Shown here: in pieces, positions 1 through 8,797 of the stretch
Position numbering within the stretch: the first letter of the stretch is position 1
Layout of the letters: every line of letters begins with the position of its first letter
Assembly: GCA_000620545.1 (NCBI GenBank)
Contig: JIBA01000013.1
Span: forward strand, 372,001 to 436,000
Source of the DNA: Intrasporangiaceae bacterium URHB0013
GTDB lineage: Bacteria; Actinomycetota; Actinomycetes; Actinomycetales; Dermatophilaceae
DNA length: 64,000 bases
Direction of reading: 5' to 3'
Notes under the pieces: model-generated
Told to the model about the DNA's origin: nothing
Databases searched by the model: none
The model's input: the letters and a program-made list of their open reading frames with translations, nothing else
Made by a program: the position numbers and the translations under genes

Positions 1-806
1 GCGACGCGGTACCAGACGAAGGGCATCAGGGTGTTGCTCGCGACGAAGCGCAGCAACCAGGCGATCGAGGCGTAGGCCACGACGAACGCTACGACGACGC
101 CGACGACCACGGGGCCGACGCCCAGGGCCGACAGCCCGTCCTTCTCCTCGACGGCCTGGAAGAGGCCCGCCGCCGTCAGGGCCGGGATCGCGAGGAAGAA
201 GCTGAGGCGTGTGGCCGTGACGCGGTCGATGCCGCGAGCGATGCCGGCGGAGATCGTCGCCCCCGAACGGGACACGCCGGGGATGAGCGAGAAACACTGG
301 ACGAGCCCGATGACGACGCCGTCGATCGGGCCCACCGAGTGCTCACCCCGCAGCGTGCCACGCGCCTCGTAGCGGGCGTAGACCCGCTCGGCGACGACCA
401 TGACGATGCTCCAGAGGATCAGACCCGCAGCCACGACCCAGAGGCTGCGCAGCGGCCCCGAGATGAGGTCGCGTGCCAGGAAGCCGACGATGCCGACCGG
501 GAGCGAGCCGATGACGACGGCCCACGCGAGGTTGTAGTCGGGGTTCTTGCGGACCTGCGCGCTGGCGAGCCCCCTGAACCACACGACCGCGAAGCGGACG
601 ATGTCGCGGAAGAAGTACAGGAGGGTCGCGGCGATCGCGCCGAGCTGGATGACGGCGGTGTAGGCCGTCACGGCTGGGTCGCTCACGTCGAGGCCGAGCA
701 CCTTCTCGGTGATGGTCAGGTGCCCGGTCGAGGAGACCGGGAGGTACTCGGTGAGGCCTTCGACGACGCCGAGGATGACGGCGTCAAGGTAGCTGAGGTC
801 AGCCAT
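1..806 (-). CDS. uppP: Undecaprenyl-diphosphatase UppP (BacA), 3' end cut by the window edge
   Basis: UppP dephosphorylates undecaprenyl diphosphate in the cytoplasmic membrane, recycling the lipid carrier for peptidoglycan. The 268 codons present read through without a stop. They contain the family's first motif EGLTEYLPVSSTGH (residues 16-29) and the second, PGVSRSGATISAG (about 175-187). The visible end is the usual last-helix region with FVWYR, so only a few C-terminal residues lie beyond the edge. The ATG at 806 sits directly before the conserved N-terminus. The ribosome site is weak (AGAAGG, somewhat far upstream). A TAGGGT hexamer on the minus strand at 892-897 could be a -10 giving a leader of about 80 bases; that is inference. 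Confidence 0.95.
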   Translation of the reverse strand, partial: MADLSYLDAVILGVVEGLTEYLPVSSTGHLTITEKVLGLDVSDPAVTAYTAVIQLGAIAATLLYFFRDIVRFAVVWFRGLASAQVRKNPDYNLAWAVVIGSLPVGIVGFLARDLISGPLRSLWVVAAGLILWSIVMVVAERVYARYEARGTLRGEHSVGPIDGVVIGLVQCFSLIPGVSRSGATISAGIARGIDRVTATRLSFFLAIPALTAAGLFQAVEEKDGLSALGVGPVVVGVVVAFVVAYASIAWLLRFVASNTLMPFVWYRV

Positions 807-955
807 GGGTCAGGGTGGGCCTTCTGGCAGGAGGGACGGGACGTGCCGCAGACCCGGACGGGCGTTGCGGCCGCTGGGCAACAAGGTCGCCACCCTACCC
901 ACAACGTGACGTGACCACCGTCGCGGGCGAACGGGGAGGCGCACGAGGCGCAGGC

Positions 956-2053
956 CTAGAGAGGCTCCGCAGCGTCCCGCACCTCGTGGGTCGGCGCCTC
1001 GAGACCTGCGATCCCCGCCACGACGTGCACCGTCGCCAGGGCTTGGTCGCGAGTCATGCCGCCGCCCACCGCGACGGCCAGCGTGGTGACGCCGGCCGCC
1101 TCGTACCGCCCCAGCCGTCGGGCGACCCGCTCCGGTGAACCGAGCAGCGCCGTCTCGTCGATGAACTCGAGCGGCACGGCGGCCGCAGCCTCCCGGTGGC
1201 GGCCGGCGAGGTAGAGCTCCTGGATGCGCCCCGCGTCCTCCTCGAAGCCCATCCGGCAGGCGAGCTGGTTGTAGAAGTTCTGCTCGCGCGAGCCCATGCC
1301 GCCGATGTAGAGCGCGCAGTAGTCGCGCACGTGGTCGGCCGCCTCCTCGACGTCGTCGACGAGGACCACGGGCGTCGTCGCCACGACGTCGAAGCCCGTC
1401 AGGGGTGAGTCGACAGGCCCCCGCCCGCCCCGCCGACGGCCCGTCTCGAGCGTGGCGAGCAGGTCACGGGCGTGCTCGGGGCTGAAGAAGATCGCGAGCC
1501 AACCGTCGGCGATCTCCCCGGTCAGCTCGAGGTTCTTCGGCCCGACGGCCGCGAGGTAGACGGGCAGGTCAGGGCGCACGGGCCGCGCGGAGAGCTTGAG
1601 CGACTTGCCCGGGCCGTCCGGCAGCGGCAGCGGGTAGTGCGGCCCTGCGTGGCTGACCGTGTCGCGACGCAGCGCAGCGCGGACGATCTCGACGTAGTCG
1701 CGCGTGCGACCGAGCGGGCTGCGGAACGGCACGCCGTGCCAGCCCTCGCTCACCTGCGGACCCGACACCCCGAGACCGAGCCGGAACCGGCCGCCGGACA
1801 TCGTGTCGATCGTCGCTGCCGTCATCGCCGTCATCGCCGGTGTGCGCCCCGGGATCTGCATGACGGCCGACCCGAGCCCGACGTGATCCGTCAGAGCCCC
1901 GATCCAGGCGAGCATCGAGGGGCTGTCGGAGCCGTATGCCTCGGCCACCCAGACGCTGTCGTAGCCGAGCCGGTCCGCAGCCTGGGCGACCGCCACCTGG
2001 TCCGGCCCCGTCGTACCGCGTCCCCAGTAGCCGAGATTCACACCGATCCTCAT
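956..2053 (-). CDS. LLM-class F420-dependent oxidoreductase
   Basis: This 365-residue TIM-barrel protein belongs to the bacterial luciferase-like family; actinobacterial members usually use coenzyme F420. It begins MRIGVNLGYWG and has the family's GGRFRLGLGVSG segment (about 105-116) and the later LAAVGPKN region. The substrate cannot be read from sequence. I chose the ATG at 2053 because a minus-strand TAGCCT (2061-2066) lies seven bases before it, the leaderless pattern used across this window; an upstream in-frame extension runs into the divergent gene and has no family similarity. It lies upstream of uppP on the same strand, separated by about 150 bases. Confidence 0.9.
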   Translation of the reverse strand: MRIGVNLGYWGRGTTGPDQVAVAQAADRLGYDSVWVAEAYGSDSPSMLAWIGALTDHVGLGSAVMQIPGRTPAMTAMTAATIDTMSGGRFRLGLGVSGPQVSEGWHGVPFRSPLGRTRDYVEIVRAALRRDTVSHAGPHYPLPLPDGPGKSLKLSARPVRPDLPVYLAAVGPKNLELTGEIADGWLAIFFSPEHARDLLATLETGRRRGGRGPVDSPLTGFDVVATTPVVLVDDVEEAADHVRDYCALYIGGMGSREQNFYNQLACRMGFEEDAGRIQELYLAGRHREAAAAVPLEFIDETALLGSPERVARRLGRYEAAGVTTLAVAVGGGMTRDQALATVHVVAGIAGLEAPTHEVRDAAEPL

Positions 2054-2060
2054 GGGTCGC

Positions 2061-2121
2061 AGGCTATCGGCGCCGCCTGCGACGTGGCGGCCGGTCGGCA
2101 TGCGGCGTCGACCACTACCGT
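2061..2121. promoter_or_regulatory. Divergent leaderless promoter pair (LLM oxidoreductase / aldo-keto reductase)
   Basis: TAGCCT on the minus strand (2061-2066) lies 7 bases from the ATG at 2053. TACCGT on the plus strand (2116-2121) lies 7 bases from the ATG at 2129. Both fit actinobacterial -10 boxes of leaderless transcripts. No clear -35 boxes are seen. Inferred from spacing only. Confidence 0.5.
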
Positions 2122-2128
2122 TCGTGGC

Positions 2129-3064
2129 ATGCGCAGGCGTCTCGGCTCGTCCGGTCTCTCGGTCACCCCTCTCGCCCTGGGCACCATGTTGTGGGGCAAC
2201 GCCGTCGACCGCCACGAGGCCGGTGACCACCTGCGCGCGTTCCTCGAGGCGGGCGGCAACCTCGTCGACACGGCCTACGGCTACGGCGGCGGTGACTCCG
2301 AGACCATCCTCGGCGGGCTGCTGGACGGCACGGTCGTCCGCGAGGACCTCGTCATCTGCACCAAGGCCGGCATCTCCCGGGTCGGCGGTGAGCGTCGGGT
2401 CGACGTGTCCCGGCGCGGGCTGATGGGCCAGCTGGAGACGTCACTGCGGCGTCTCGGCACCGACCACGTGGATCTCTGGCTCGTGCACACGTGGTCGGAC
2501 GAGGTGCCGCTGTCCGAGACGCTGTCGGCGCTGGAGTGGGCTGCGGCGTCGGGTCGCGCCCGTTACGTCGGCGTGTCCAACTACTCCGGCTGGCAGTCGG
2601 CGCGCGCCTACAGCATGCTCGAGTCAGCACGAATCCCACTGGTGGCCAATGAGATCGAGTATTCCTTGGTATGCCGTACGCCCGAGGACGAGGTCGCGCC
2701 GGCTGCCGCTTCCCTCGGCTTCGGCCTGCTGCCGTGGTCGCCCCTGGGACGTGGAGTCCTGACGGGCAAGTACCGCAACGGCATACCGTCAGGGTCGCGC
2801 GCCGCGTCGACCGACTTCCCGGGCTTTGCCGAGCGCTTCCTCGACGAGCGGACCACCCGCGTCGCGGACGCCGTGGCGATGGCCGCTCGGGGGCTCGGAG
2901 CCAAGCCCGGCGAGGTGGCGCTTGCCTGGGTGCGCGATCGGCCCGGCGTCGCGGCGCCGATCGTCGGAGCCCGCACGTCGGCCCAGCTGCGCTCCGCGCT
3001 CGCGAGCCTCGAGCTCGCGCTTCCGGCGGAGATCGTCGCCGCCCTCGACGACGTCTCTGCCTAG
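2129..3064 (+). CDS. Aldo/keto reductase
   Basis: An NAD(P)H-dependent carbonyl reductase of the AKR family, 311 residues and cytosolic. The tetrad is visible: Asp and Tyr in LVDTAYGYG (about 45-53), Lys in VICTKAG (about 75-81) and His in WLVHTW (about 113-118). The phosphate-binding end APIVGARTSAQL (about 274-285) marks the NADPH site. The ATG at 2129 gives the typical N-terminus MRRRLGSSGLSVTPL and lies 7 bases after TACCGT. Longer in-frame starts would run antisense into the divergent F420 oxidoreductase. Its physiological substrate is unknown. Confidence 0.92.
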   Translation: MRRRLGSSGLSVTPLALGTMLWGNAVDRHEAGDHLRAFLEAGGNLVDTAYGYGGGDSETILGGLLDGTVVREDLVICTKAGISRVGGERRVDVSRRGLMGQLETSLRRLGTDHVDLWLVHTWSDEVPLSETLSALEWAAASGRARYVGVSNYSGWQSARAYSMLESARIPLVANEIEYSLVCRTPEDEVAPAAASLGFGLLPWSPLGRGVLTGKYRNGIPSGSRAASTDFPGFAERFLDERTTRVADAVAMAARGLGAKPGEVALAWVRDRPGVAAPIVGARTSAQLRSALASLELALPAEIVAALDDVSA

Positions 3065-3082
3065 GCGGGCAACCGCCCGGTG

Positions 3083-3586
<504 letters not shown>

Positions 3587-3658
3587 GCCTCGACCGTAGT
3601 GGACCCGCGGGACCCAGAGCACCGATTCCGGGCTCGGAAACGCCCGGCAACACAGCGA

Positions 3659-3687
3659 TCCCGCAGCGAGCCGTGCTCGCTGCGGGA
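3659..3687 (-). terminator. Hairpin terminator after the lipoprotein gene
   Basis: A perfect 13-base-pair stem (3659-3671 with 3675-3687) around a 3-base CGT loop lies about 50 bases after the lipoprotein stop codon. No U-run follows, as is common in high-GC actinobacteria. Confidence 0.75.
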
Positions 3688-3735
3688 CCGTTCACACGTG
3701 GTCGGCGAGCCGTTCAGCCTCGCCGGCGTGGAGTG

Positions 3736-4530
3736 TCACATGGGCGCCTTGACGGTGTCGGCTGCCGGCGGAGCGGTGATGTCGACAGGTTCGCCGTACT
3801 TGCTCATCATCATGTCGGCCTTGACACCGGACAGGTCGAACGTGACCTTGCGCAGCTGGTTCTTCGCGTCCAGCCAGGCGGTGTACGTGATGGTGTCGGG
3901 CAGCTTGGTCTTCTCGCCGGTGGGCAGCTGGGCCTGCATCGCCGTGGTGTCCAGCGTCAGGTCGTACTTCCACGTCTTCTCGCCGTCGACCGTCTCCTCG
4001 CCGACGAACGTGACGTCCTGGACGGCCGCGCCGAACTGGTCGTACATCTTCGTCGGATCGGCCTGGTCGAGCGACTGTGCGAGCTGCTTGCCCATCGTCG
4101 AGCTGCTGTCGATGACGGCCCACTTGCCGGCGGCGAGGCCGGGGAAGCCCTTCATGTAGACCTTCTTGTCGACGAGGATCATGTCGAGCTTCATCGAGGG
4201 GCCCATGTCCATGGTCATCTTCATGGCGGGGTTGCTCGCGTCGACCTTCGTGTCGCCGGTGATCGCGATCTTCTGGCCGGCGGCGTCCATCGACATCGTC
4301 ACGTGGGCGCTGGTGGCGTTCTTGCCGGCTGCCTTCATGGCGGCGACGAACGACGCCTTGTCCTTGTACGGCTGGCCGGCGGCGGGGGCATCGCTCGTCG
4401 CGGCGGCCGAGCTGGTCTGGGTCTGTCCGGCCGAGGGGGCCGGGCTCTCGGCCTTGCCACAGGCGGCGACCCCGAGAACGGCCGGAAGGACGATGACTGC
4501 TGCCGCGATGCGGCGGGTGTTCCATTTCAT
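3736..4530 (-). CDS. LppX/LprG-like secreted lipoprotein
   Basis: 264 residues with a type II signal peptide: MKWNTRR, a hydrophobic stretch, then the lipobox VAAC with Cys24, so it should be lipid-anchored outside the membrane. A Ser/Ala/Pro-rich linker follows. The rest resembles the LppX_LprAFG fold, which in relatives binds a lipid or hydrophobic ligand (KVYMKGFPGL and WKYDLTLDTTA segments). The ATG at 4530 has a strong AGGAGGT at 4539-4545, which excludes the longer upstream frame. It is transcribed alone and followed by a hairpin terminator. The ligand is unknown. Confidence 0.85.
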   Translation of the reverse strand: MKWNTRRIAAAVIVLPAVLGVAACGKAESPAPSAGQTQTSSAAATSDAPAAGQPYKDKASFVAAMKAAGKNATSAHVTMSMDAAGQKIAITGDTKVDASNPAMKMTMDMGPSMKLDMILVDKKVYMKGFPGLAAGKWAVIDSSSTMGKQLAQSLDQADPTKMYDQFGAAVQDVTFVGEETVDGEKTWKYDLTLDTTAMQAQLPTGEKTKLPDTITYTAWLDAKNQLRKVTFDLSGVKADMMMSKYGEPVDITAPPAADTVKAPM

Positions 4531-4720
4531 GCGTGTTGACCTCCTGGGCCCTTGACGCCGGGCTGTGCCAGGCGGTTCCCCTGCTCGCCGCACCGTGCGG
4601 GACCCTCATAGTTCCCCGGTGCGGCCGTCGGATGACCCAGCGACGGTACCGCGGCCACCTGAGCGCCACGCCGCGCATACGGTCTCGGTGGGGTCACGGT
4701 TGGTGCGAGAATGGACGGCG

Positions 4721-4906
4721 ATGACGGAGTACGAGTACCGGGTCCTCACGTTCGACCGCCACACGTCGAAGGCCCAAGCGCGACAGGCGGTGCGCGAGCA
4801 CGCCGAGTACGGCCGTTGGGAGCTCTCGCGGACCGTGATCTACGAGGGCGGTGTGCGGCGGATGTGGCTGCGTCGCAGGATCATGCGCGTCGAGCGCACG
4901 GCCTGA
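4721..4906 (+). CDS. DUF5703 family small protein
   Basis: A 61-residue basic protein with the compact pattern of the actinobacterial DUF5703 family: EYEYRVL near the start, HAEYGRWEL in the middle and RRMWLRRRI near the end. The function is unknown. The start at 4721 gives the family N-terminus MTEYEY. There is no convincing Shine-Dalgarno. It converges on the M20 peptidase with 14 bases between the stops. Confidence 0.82.
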   Translation: MTEYEYRVLTFDRHTSKAQARQAVREHAEYGRWELSRTVIYEGGVRRMWLRRRIMRVERTA

Positions 4907-4920
4907 CACCGTGACGGGCC

Positions 4921-6279
4921 TCAGCAGGTGCGCAGGAAGTCGCCGAGCACCCGTGCCCCGAAGCACAGGGAGTCGACGGGGACCCTCTCGTCGATGCCGT
5001 GGAACATCGGCGCGAAGTCCAGGTCGGCCGGCAGCCGCAGCGGCGCGAAGCCGTAGCCGCTGATCCCGAGTCGGCTCAGGGCCTTGTTGTCCGTGCCGCC
5101 GGAGAGGCAGTAGGGCAGGACCGCGGCCTCCGGGTCCTCGCGCAGCAGAGCCTGCTTCATCGACTCGACGAGGTCGCCGGAGAACGGCGCCTCGATGGCG
5201 ACGTCGCGGTGCACGACCTCGACCTCGACGTGTTCGCCGGCCAGCTCGCGGATCGTCGCCATGAGGGCGTCCTCGTGGCCGGGCAGGAAGCGGCAGTCGA
5301 CGGCGGCCGTTGCGGTCTGCGGGATGACGTTGTGCTTGTAGCCCGACTCGAGCATCGTGACGTTGGCCGTGTCCCGCAGCGTGCCTCGCACGAAGCCCTG
5401 GGCCCCGCCGAGCGTGGCCAGCAGCTGTTCGAGGTCCTCGTCTGCGGACGAGAGTCCCGTCATGGTGCTCAGCGTGTCCAGCAGCTCCCGGACCGAGGCG
5501 ATGTACTCGCGGGGCCATTCGTGGGCGGCGATCCGGCCGATGGCGGCGGCGAGGCGCACGATGGCGTTGTCATCGTTGGGCACCGACCCGTGGCCGGCCC
5601 GTCCGTGGGCGCGCAGCCGCAACCAGGCGATGCCCTTCTCCGCTGTCTGGAGCAGGTAGGCGCGCTGCGGGCCCTGCGACGTCGGCACGCTGACGCTGTA
5701 GCCGCCGACCTCGCTGATGGCCTCCGTCACGCCCTCGAACCACTGTGGCTGGTGGTCGACGAGCCAGTGGCTGCCGTACGTACCGCCGGCCTCCTCGTCC
5801 GCGAAGAAGACGAACGTCGTGTCGCGGGCGGGTCTGGTCCCCGATCGGGCGAAGTGGCGGATGTTCGCGAGGATCATGGCGTCCATGTCCTTCATGTCCA
5901 CCGCGCCGCGGCCCCAGATGCAGCCGTCGCGCTCCTCGGCGGCGAAGGGGTCGACCTGCCAGTCCGCGGCGTTGGCCGGCACGACGTCGAGGTGGCCGTG
6001 CACCGCGAGCCCCGGCCGCGACGAGTCCTCCCCCTCGAGGCGGACGACCACCGTCGCGCGGCCGGGCTCGCTCTCGAGCAGGGTGCCCTCGAGGCCGACC
6101 TCGGCGAGCTCTCCCATGACGTACTCGGCGGCCTTGCGCTCCCCCGGGCCGGACCCGTCGCCGTAGTTGGAGGAGTCGATGCGGATGAGCTCGGCGCAGA
6201 TCCGGGCGACCTCCTCCTCCGCTGTCACGGCACTCGGTCCCGCGCTCGTCACGGTGGGTTCGGCGTCGTCGTGGCTCAT
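4921..6279 (-). CDS. M20-family metallopeptidase (ArgE/DapE-like)
   Basis: A 452-residue zinc-dependent amidohydrolase or peptidase. The first metal site is HGHLDVVP (about 94-101), followed by GRGAVDMKD, and the catalytic base and metal ligand are in FADEEAGG (about 160-167). The dimerisation domain has GRAGHGS. The exact substrate (dipeptide or N-acyl amino acid) cannot be told; actinobacterial relatives are simply called M20/M25/M40. The ATG at 6279 lies 7 bases after a minus-strand TACGCT (6287-6292), making a leaderless start more likely than the longer frame reaching toward the tRNA. That -10 box sits within one of the window's GGCATAC motifs. Confidence 0.9.
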   Translation of the reverse strand: MSHDDAEPTVTSAGPSAVTAEEEVARICAELIRIDSSNYGDGSGPGERKAAEYVMGELAEVGLEGTLLESEPGRATVVVRLEGEDSSRPGLAVHGHLDVVPANAADWQVDPFAAEERDGCIWGRGAVDMKDMDAMILANIRHFARSGTRPARDTTFVFFADEEAGGTYGSHWLVDHQPQWFEGVTEAISEVGGYSVSVPTSQGPQRAYLLQTAEKGIAWLRLRAHGRAGHGSVPNDDNAIVRLAAAIGRIAAHEWPREYIASVRELLDTLSTMTGLSSADEDLEQLLATLGGAQGFVRGTLRDTANVTMLESGYKHNVIPQTATAAVDCRFLPGHEDALMATIRELAGEHVEVEVVHRDVAIEAPFSGDLVESMKQALLREDPEAAVLPYCLSGGTDNKALSRLGISGYGFAPLRLPADLDFAPMFHGIDERVPVDSLCFGARVLGDFLRTC

Positions 6280-6402
6280 GCCGATCAGCGTATGCCGCCC
6301 CCTCCCGACGCCCGCAGCCGCCCGTTTGGTCTTTTGGACACGCCCCGTGTAACGTTTCGCCTCGCCGCAAGGGATTCCCACGAGCCCCTTGCAACGCACC
6401 TT

Positions 6403-6489
6403 GTCGGGGTGGCGGAATGGCAGACGCGCTAGCTTGAGGTGCTAGTGCCCTTAACGGGCGTGGGGGTTCAAGTCCCCCCCTCGACACCA
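6403..6489 (+). tRNA. tRNA-Leu (anticodon GAG), CCA encoded
   Basis: A class II cloverleaf of 87 bases. The acceptor 5' GTCGGGG pairs with CCTCGAC at the 3' end (one G-T), followed by ACCA. The anticodon stem CTAGC/GCTAG closes loop TTGAGGT with anticodon GAG at 6436-6438, reading CUC and CUU. A long variable arm (TGCCC-TTAA-CGGGCG) and the T arm GGGGG-TTCAAGT-CCCCC are clear. The CCA is genomically encoded (6487-6489). Confidence 0.97.
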
Positions 6490-6493
6490 TGAG

Positions 6494-6526
6494 GCCCTCG
6501 GGTTCCTGCTGGTCAGGACCCGGGGG
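6494..6526 (+). terminator. Hairpin terminator after tRNA-Leu
   Basis: An inverted repeat (CCCTCGGGTTCCTG with CAGGACCCGGGGG, one bulged base) starts four bases after the tRNA and is followed by the pyrimidine-rich TCTTCTCGTCT. Confidence 0.7.
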
Positions 6527-6610
6527 TCTTCTCGTCTCCCGGCCTCTCCGGTACGAGCGTCACATCGCATTTCTCTGGTCGCTGCTCTGCGACAGACGTA
6601 ATCTTCGATG

Positions 6611-7156
6611 GTGAGCGACGAGAACGTGGCTGGGCTGGCGGACGACCTCTACGACGTGATCGGACTGCTGCGGCGGCGGTCGCGGCGCCTCGTCGGCGCG
6701 CCCCTTCCCGAGCTCGCCCTGTCCGGCGCCCAGCTCGAGCTGATGCGCGTGGTACGACGCAATCCCGGCATCCCCGTCGCCGAGGCGGCCCGGGTCCTCG
6801 GCCTCGCCGCCAACACCGTCTCGACCCTCGTCGGACAGCTGCTCGCGCTCGAGGTGCTCGTCCGCCAGCGCGACGCGAGCGACCGCAGAGTGGCCCGCCT
6901 CGACCTCACACCCTCGGCACGCGAGGGCCTGGAGCAGTGGCGCGACCGACGGACCCAGGCGACAGCCGCTGTGCTCGCCCATCTGCCGGTGGCCGACCGT
7001 GCCCGGCTGGCCGAGGCGTTGCCGACCATCGCGCGGGTCGCCGCCGGCCTACCGGAGACACCAGCCGTTGCTCCACCTCCTGAGCCGACGGTGCCGTCCT
7101 TGACCGTGACCGTCGGCGACGGGGAGGGCGAGCCACCCGGGGACGTCCGTCCATGA
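6611..7156 (+). CDS. MarR-family transcriptional regulator
   Basis: A 181-residue winged-helix DNA-binding protein. The recognition region runs from VAEAARVLGLAANTVSTLVGQL to the wing DASDRRVARLDLT (about 55-105). A Pro/Gly-rich tail follows. I chose GTG 6611 because TAATCT (6599-6604) lies exactly six bases before it; ATG 6608 is the alternative and is only three bases from that box. Its end overlaps the ABC ATPase start by four bases (ATGA). It probably represses its own operon with the exporter in response to the exported compound; that is inference from context. Confidence 0.88.
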   Translation: MSDENVAGLADDLYDVIGLLRRRSRRLVGAPLPELALSGAQLELMRVVRRNPGIPVAEAARVLGLAANTVSTLVGQLLALEVLVRQRDASDRRVARLDLTPSAREGLEQWRDRRTQATAAVLAHLPVADRARLAEALPTIARVAAGLPETPAVAPPPEPTVPSLTVTVGDGEGEPPGDVRP

Positions 7157-7968
7157 CGTCTGCCATCGACATCCGGGGGCTGGGCTACAGCTTCGGGGCG
7201 CACCGGGCGGTCGAGGACCTGACGCTCGCCGTCGAGCAGGGTGAGTGCTTCGGGCTGCTCGGGCCCAACGGTGCCGGCAAGACGACGACGATCCGACTGC
7301 TCAACACCCTGCTGCCGCTCCAGACCGGCGACGTCGAGATCTTCGGTCGCTCCGTACGCACCGACACGATGGCCGTGCGACGGCTGCTCGGCTACGTTCC
7401 GCAGCAGCTGTCCATCGAGGGCGCGCTGACGGGCCGTGAGAACGTCGAGTGGTTCGCCCGTCTCTTCGACGTCCCCCGGCGCGAGCGCAGGGCACGCGTC
7501 GACGAGGTGCTCGACATGGTCGACCTCCGCGGCGACGAGTCGCGTCTGGCGTCGACGTACTCCGGTGGCATGGTGCGCCGACTCGAGCTCGCCCAGGCCC
7601 TCGTCAACCGGCCCGCGCTGCTCGTCCTGGACGAGCCCACCGTCGGACTCGACCCCGTCGCGCGCGACAGCGTGTGGCGGCGGGTCGCGCAGATGCAGCG
7701 CGACCACGGCATGACGGTGCTCCTCACGACCCATTACATGGAGGAGGCCGACACGCTCTGCGGCCGGGTCGCCCTCATGCACCGGGGGGCCCTCCGCGCG
7801 ATCGGATCGCCCGCCGACCTCAAGGCCGCGGCCGGTACGGGCGCCAGCCTCGAGGACGTCTTCAGGCACCACACGGGCGAGACCCTCGACGAGACCGAGA
7901 CCGAGGGTGAGAAGGGAGGGCTGCGCGGTGTCCGAGCGACTCGTCGAACCGCCCGCCGTCTGGGCTGA
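7153..7968 (+). CDS. ABC-2 exporter ATP-binding protein (DrrA-like)
   Basis: 271 residues. Walker A GPNGAGKTT (about 37-45), Q-loop VPQQ, signature YSGGM (about 137-141), Walker B LLVLDEPT, D-loop, and the H-loop in TTHYMEEAD are all intact. The C-terminal ASLEDVFRHHTGE resembles the DrrA regulatory end. With the following permease it should form a drug, polyketide or lipid exporter. It is translationally coupled to the MarR gene (ATGA at 7153-7156) and overlaps the permease start by about 41 bases, so the three genes form one operon. Confidence 0.92.
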   Translation: MTSAIDIRGLGYSFGAHRAVEDLTLAVEQGECFGLLGPNGAGKTTTIRLLNTLLPLQTGDVEIFGRSVRTDTMAVRRLLGYVPQQLSIEGALTGRENVEWFARLFDVPRRERRARVDEVLDMVDLRGDESRLASTYSGGMVRRLELAQALVNRPALLVLDEPTVGLDPVARDSVWRRVAQMQRDHGMTVLLTTHYMEEADTLCGRVALMHRGALRAIGSPADLKAAAGTGASLEDVFRHHTGETLDETETEGEKGGLRGVRATRRTARRLG

Positions 7969-8749
7969 ACCGCAGGGCCGGTCAGGCGTCGGCCTGCTGG
8001 TCTCGCGCATCGGCACCTTCTGCCTCGTCGAGCTGCAGAAGCTGCGCCACGACCGCAGCGAGCTGATCACGCGGGCGATCCAGCCGATCCTCTGGCTCGT
8101 CATCTTCGGCCAGACCTTCAGCCAGATCCGCGCGATCCCAACGGGCGGCATCCCCTATCTCGACTTCCTCGCCCCGGGGGTCATCGCCCAGTCGGCACTG
8201 TTCGTCGCGATCTTCTACGGCATCCAGATCATCTGGGAGCGCGACGCCGGCGTGCTGACCAAGCTTCTCGTGACGCCCACGCCGAGAGCCGCCCTCGTGG
8301 CCGGCAAGGCGTTCGCCGCGGGAGTGCGATCGGTGGCGCAGGCCGTCATCGTCATCCTCGTCGCGGCCCTCATGGGCGTGGCCATGACGTGGAACCCGGT
8401 CCGCCTCCTCGGCGTGGTGGTCGTCGTCATGCTCGGCGCCGCGTTCTTCTCCTGCCTCTCGCTCAGCATCGCCGGCATCGCCCTCAAGCGGGACCGGCTC
8501 ATGGGCATCGGCCAGGCGATCACGATGCCGCTCTTCTTCGCCTCCAACGCGCTGTACCCGATCGAGATGATGCCGCAGTGGCTGCAGGTGGTCAGTCACG
8601 TCAACCCGCTCACGTACGAGGTGTCCGCCCTGCGCGCGCTGCTGATCGGCACACCCACGAACTACTGGCTCGACTTCGGCGTCCTCGTGGGCAGCGCCGT
8701 CGCAGGGATCGTGTGTGCCGCCGCCCTCATCGGGCGGCTGGCGCGCTGA
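7928..8749 (+). CDS. ABC-2 type exporter permease
   Basis: 273 residues with about six membrane segments, including one after RAIQPILWLVIFGQTF and the late LIGTPTNYWLDFGVLVGSAVAG. It carries the ABC-2 signature region (FYGIQIIWERDAGVLTKLLVTPTPR), the coupling loop seen in DrrB-like permeases. GTG 7928 is preceded by GGAGGG at good spacing and lies inside the end of the ATPase gene. It is the partner of the upstream ATPase under MarR control. Confidence 0.9.
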   Translation: MSERLVEPPAVWAEPQGRSGVGLLVSRIGTFCLVELQKLRHDRSELITRAIQPILWLVIFGQTFSQIRAIPTGGIPYLDFLAPGVIAQSALFVAIFYGIQIIWERDAGVLTKLLVTPTPRAALVAGKAFAAGVRSVAQAVIVILVAALMGVAMTWNPVRLLGVVVVVMLGAAFFSCLSLSIAGIALKRDRLMGIGQAITMPLFFASNALYPIEMMPQWLQVVSHVNPLTYEVSALRALLIGTPTNYWLDFGVLVGSAVAGIVCAAALIGRLAR

Positions 8750-8797
8750 CCTCGAGCCGACCCCTGCCGTTGCACCGGTGACCGTACGCTGTGCCGC

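Noticed and set aside
6403-6489. tRNA-Leu as the attachment site of an integrated element
   Set aside because: No integrase, no repeated tRNA 3' end nearby, and the flanking genes look like normal chromosomal ones.
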